5,791 bases of DNA from Butyricicoccus sp. (lineage in GTDB: Bacteria > Bacillota > Clostridia > Oscillospirales > Butyricicoccaceae), in the NCBI GenBank assembly GCA_020025885.1, contig JAHHRJ010000083.1, positions 1 through 5,791 of the forward strand. The letters are read 5' to 3'. The first letter of the stretch is position 1; each line of letters begins with the position of its first letter. The notes under the pieces are model-generated. The model was not told the origin of the DNA. It did not search any database and was given only the letters and a program-made list of their open reading frames with translations. The position numbers and the translations under genes are program-made. This document shows positions 5,747-5,791 of the stretch, piece after piece.

Positions 5747-5791
5747 TGTGGCGTAATACCCCTTGCTTTCGCTATGGGGATATAAGCCACA
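5747..5791. repeat. imperfect palindrome at the right end of the window
   Basis: TGTGGC at 5747-5752 is exactly complementary to GCCACA at 5786-5791. Further in, CCCC at 5759-5762 faces GGGG at 5776-5779, and TA at 5754-5755 can pair with TA at 5783-5784. The whole forms a hairpin of about 45 nt with mismatches and a 13-nt loop. No T-run is visible within the window. It could be an intergenic repeat, an end of a small mobile repeat, a leader structure of the next gene, or chance. Confidence 0.4.

Noticed and set aside
5281..5790. Minus-strand open frame of 169 codons opposite the Asp23/Gls24 gene
   Set aside because: It runs through the terminator and palindrome and across a conserved + strand gene; shadow.

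Overview
The window holds a complete spoIIIA sporulation operon, spoIIIAA-AB-AC-AD-AE-AF-AG-AH, followed by one Asp23/Gls24-family gene. All genes are on the + strand. The operon occurs only in endospore formers. Roughly balanced base composition in the genes, Clostridia-like protein versions and the spoIIIAH-Asp23/Gls24 order suggest a Clostridia member, perhaps Oscillospiraceae or Butyricicoccaceae. That family-level guess is inference.

Layout: 1-397 is an AT-rich stretch with no convincing gene. It contains several inverted repeats, including two mutually exclusive pairings of one segment (134-142 or 191-197 with 221-230). No clear sigma-E promoter for the operon could be picked out. Positions 398-5134 hold the eight spoIIIA genes, tightly packed with overlaps of 7, 4 and 19 nt or gaps of 2 to 20 nt, so they are almost certainly co-transcribed and partly translationally coupled. 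Positions 5135-5242 carry two very good tandem sigma-A-type promoters, the first of which begins inside the spoIIIAH stop codon. The Asp23/Gls24 gene lies at 5243-5653 and is followed by a strong intrinsic terminator at 5712-5740. The window ends in an imperfect palindrome at 5747-5791.

How the genes work together (family knowledge): after engulfment the mother cell builds a trans-envelope channel, often called the feeding tube, into the forespore. SpoIIIAA is the cytosolic ATPase, resembling secretion ATPases. SpoIIIAB resembles type II secretion GspF. SpoIIIAC, AD and AE are polytopic membrane components. SpoIIIAF, AG and AH carry ring-building domains, and AH pairs with forespore SpoIIQ in Bacillus. 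The complex maintains late forespore (sigma-G) gene expression. The Asp23/Gls24 gene is a vegetative envelope or lipid-homeostasis type gene. It appears to have its own housekeeping promoters but no terminator separating it from the sporulation operon.

This is mostly a well-known system. The most interesting points are the overlapping tandem promoters, the possible structured leader RNA, and the terminal palindrome. I did not find evidence of a previously undescribed system.
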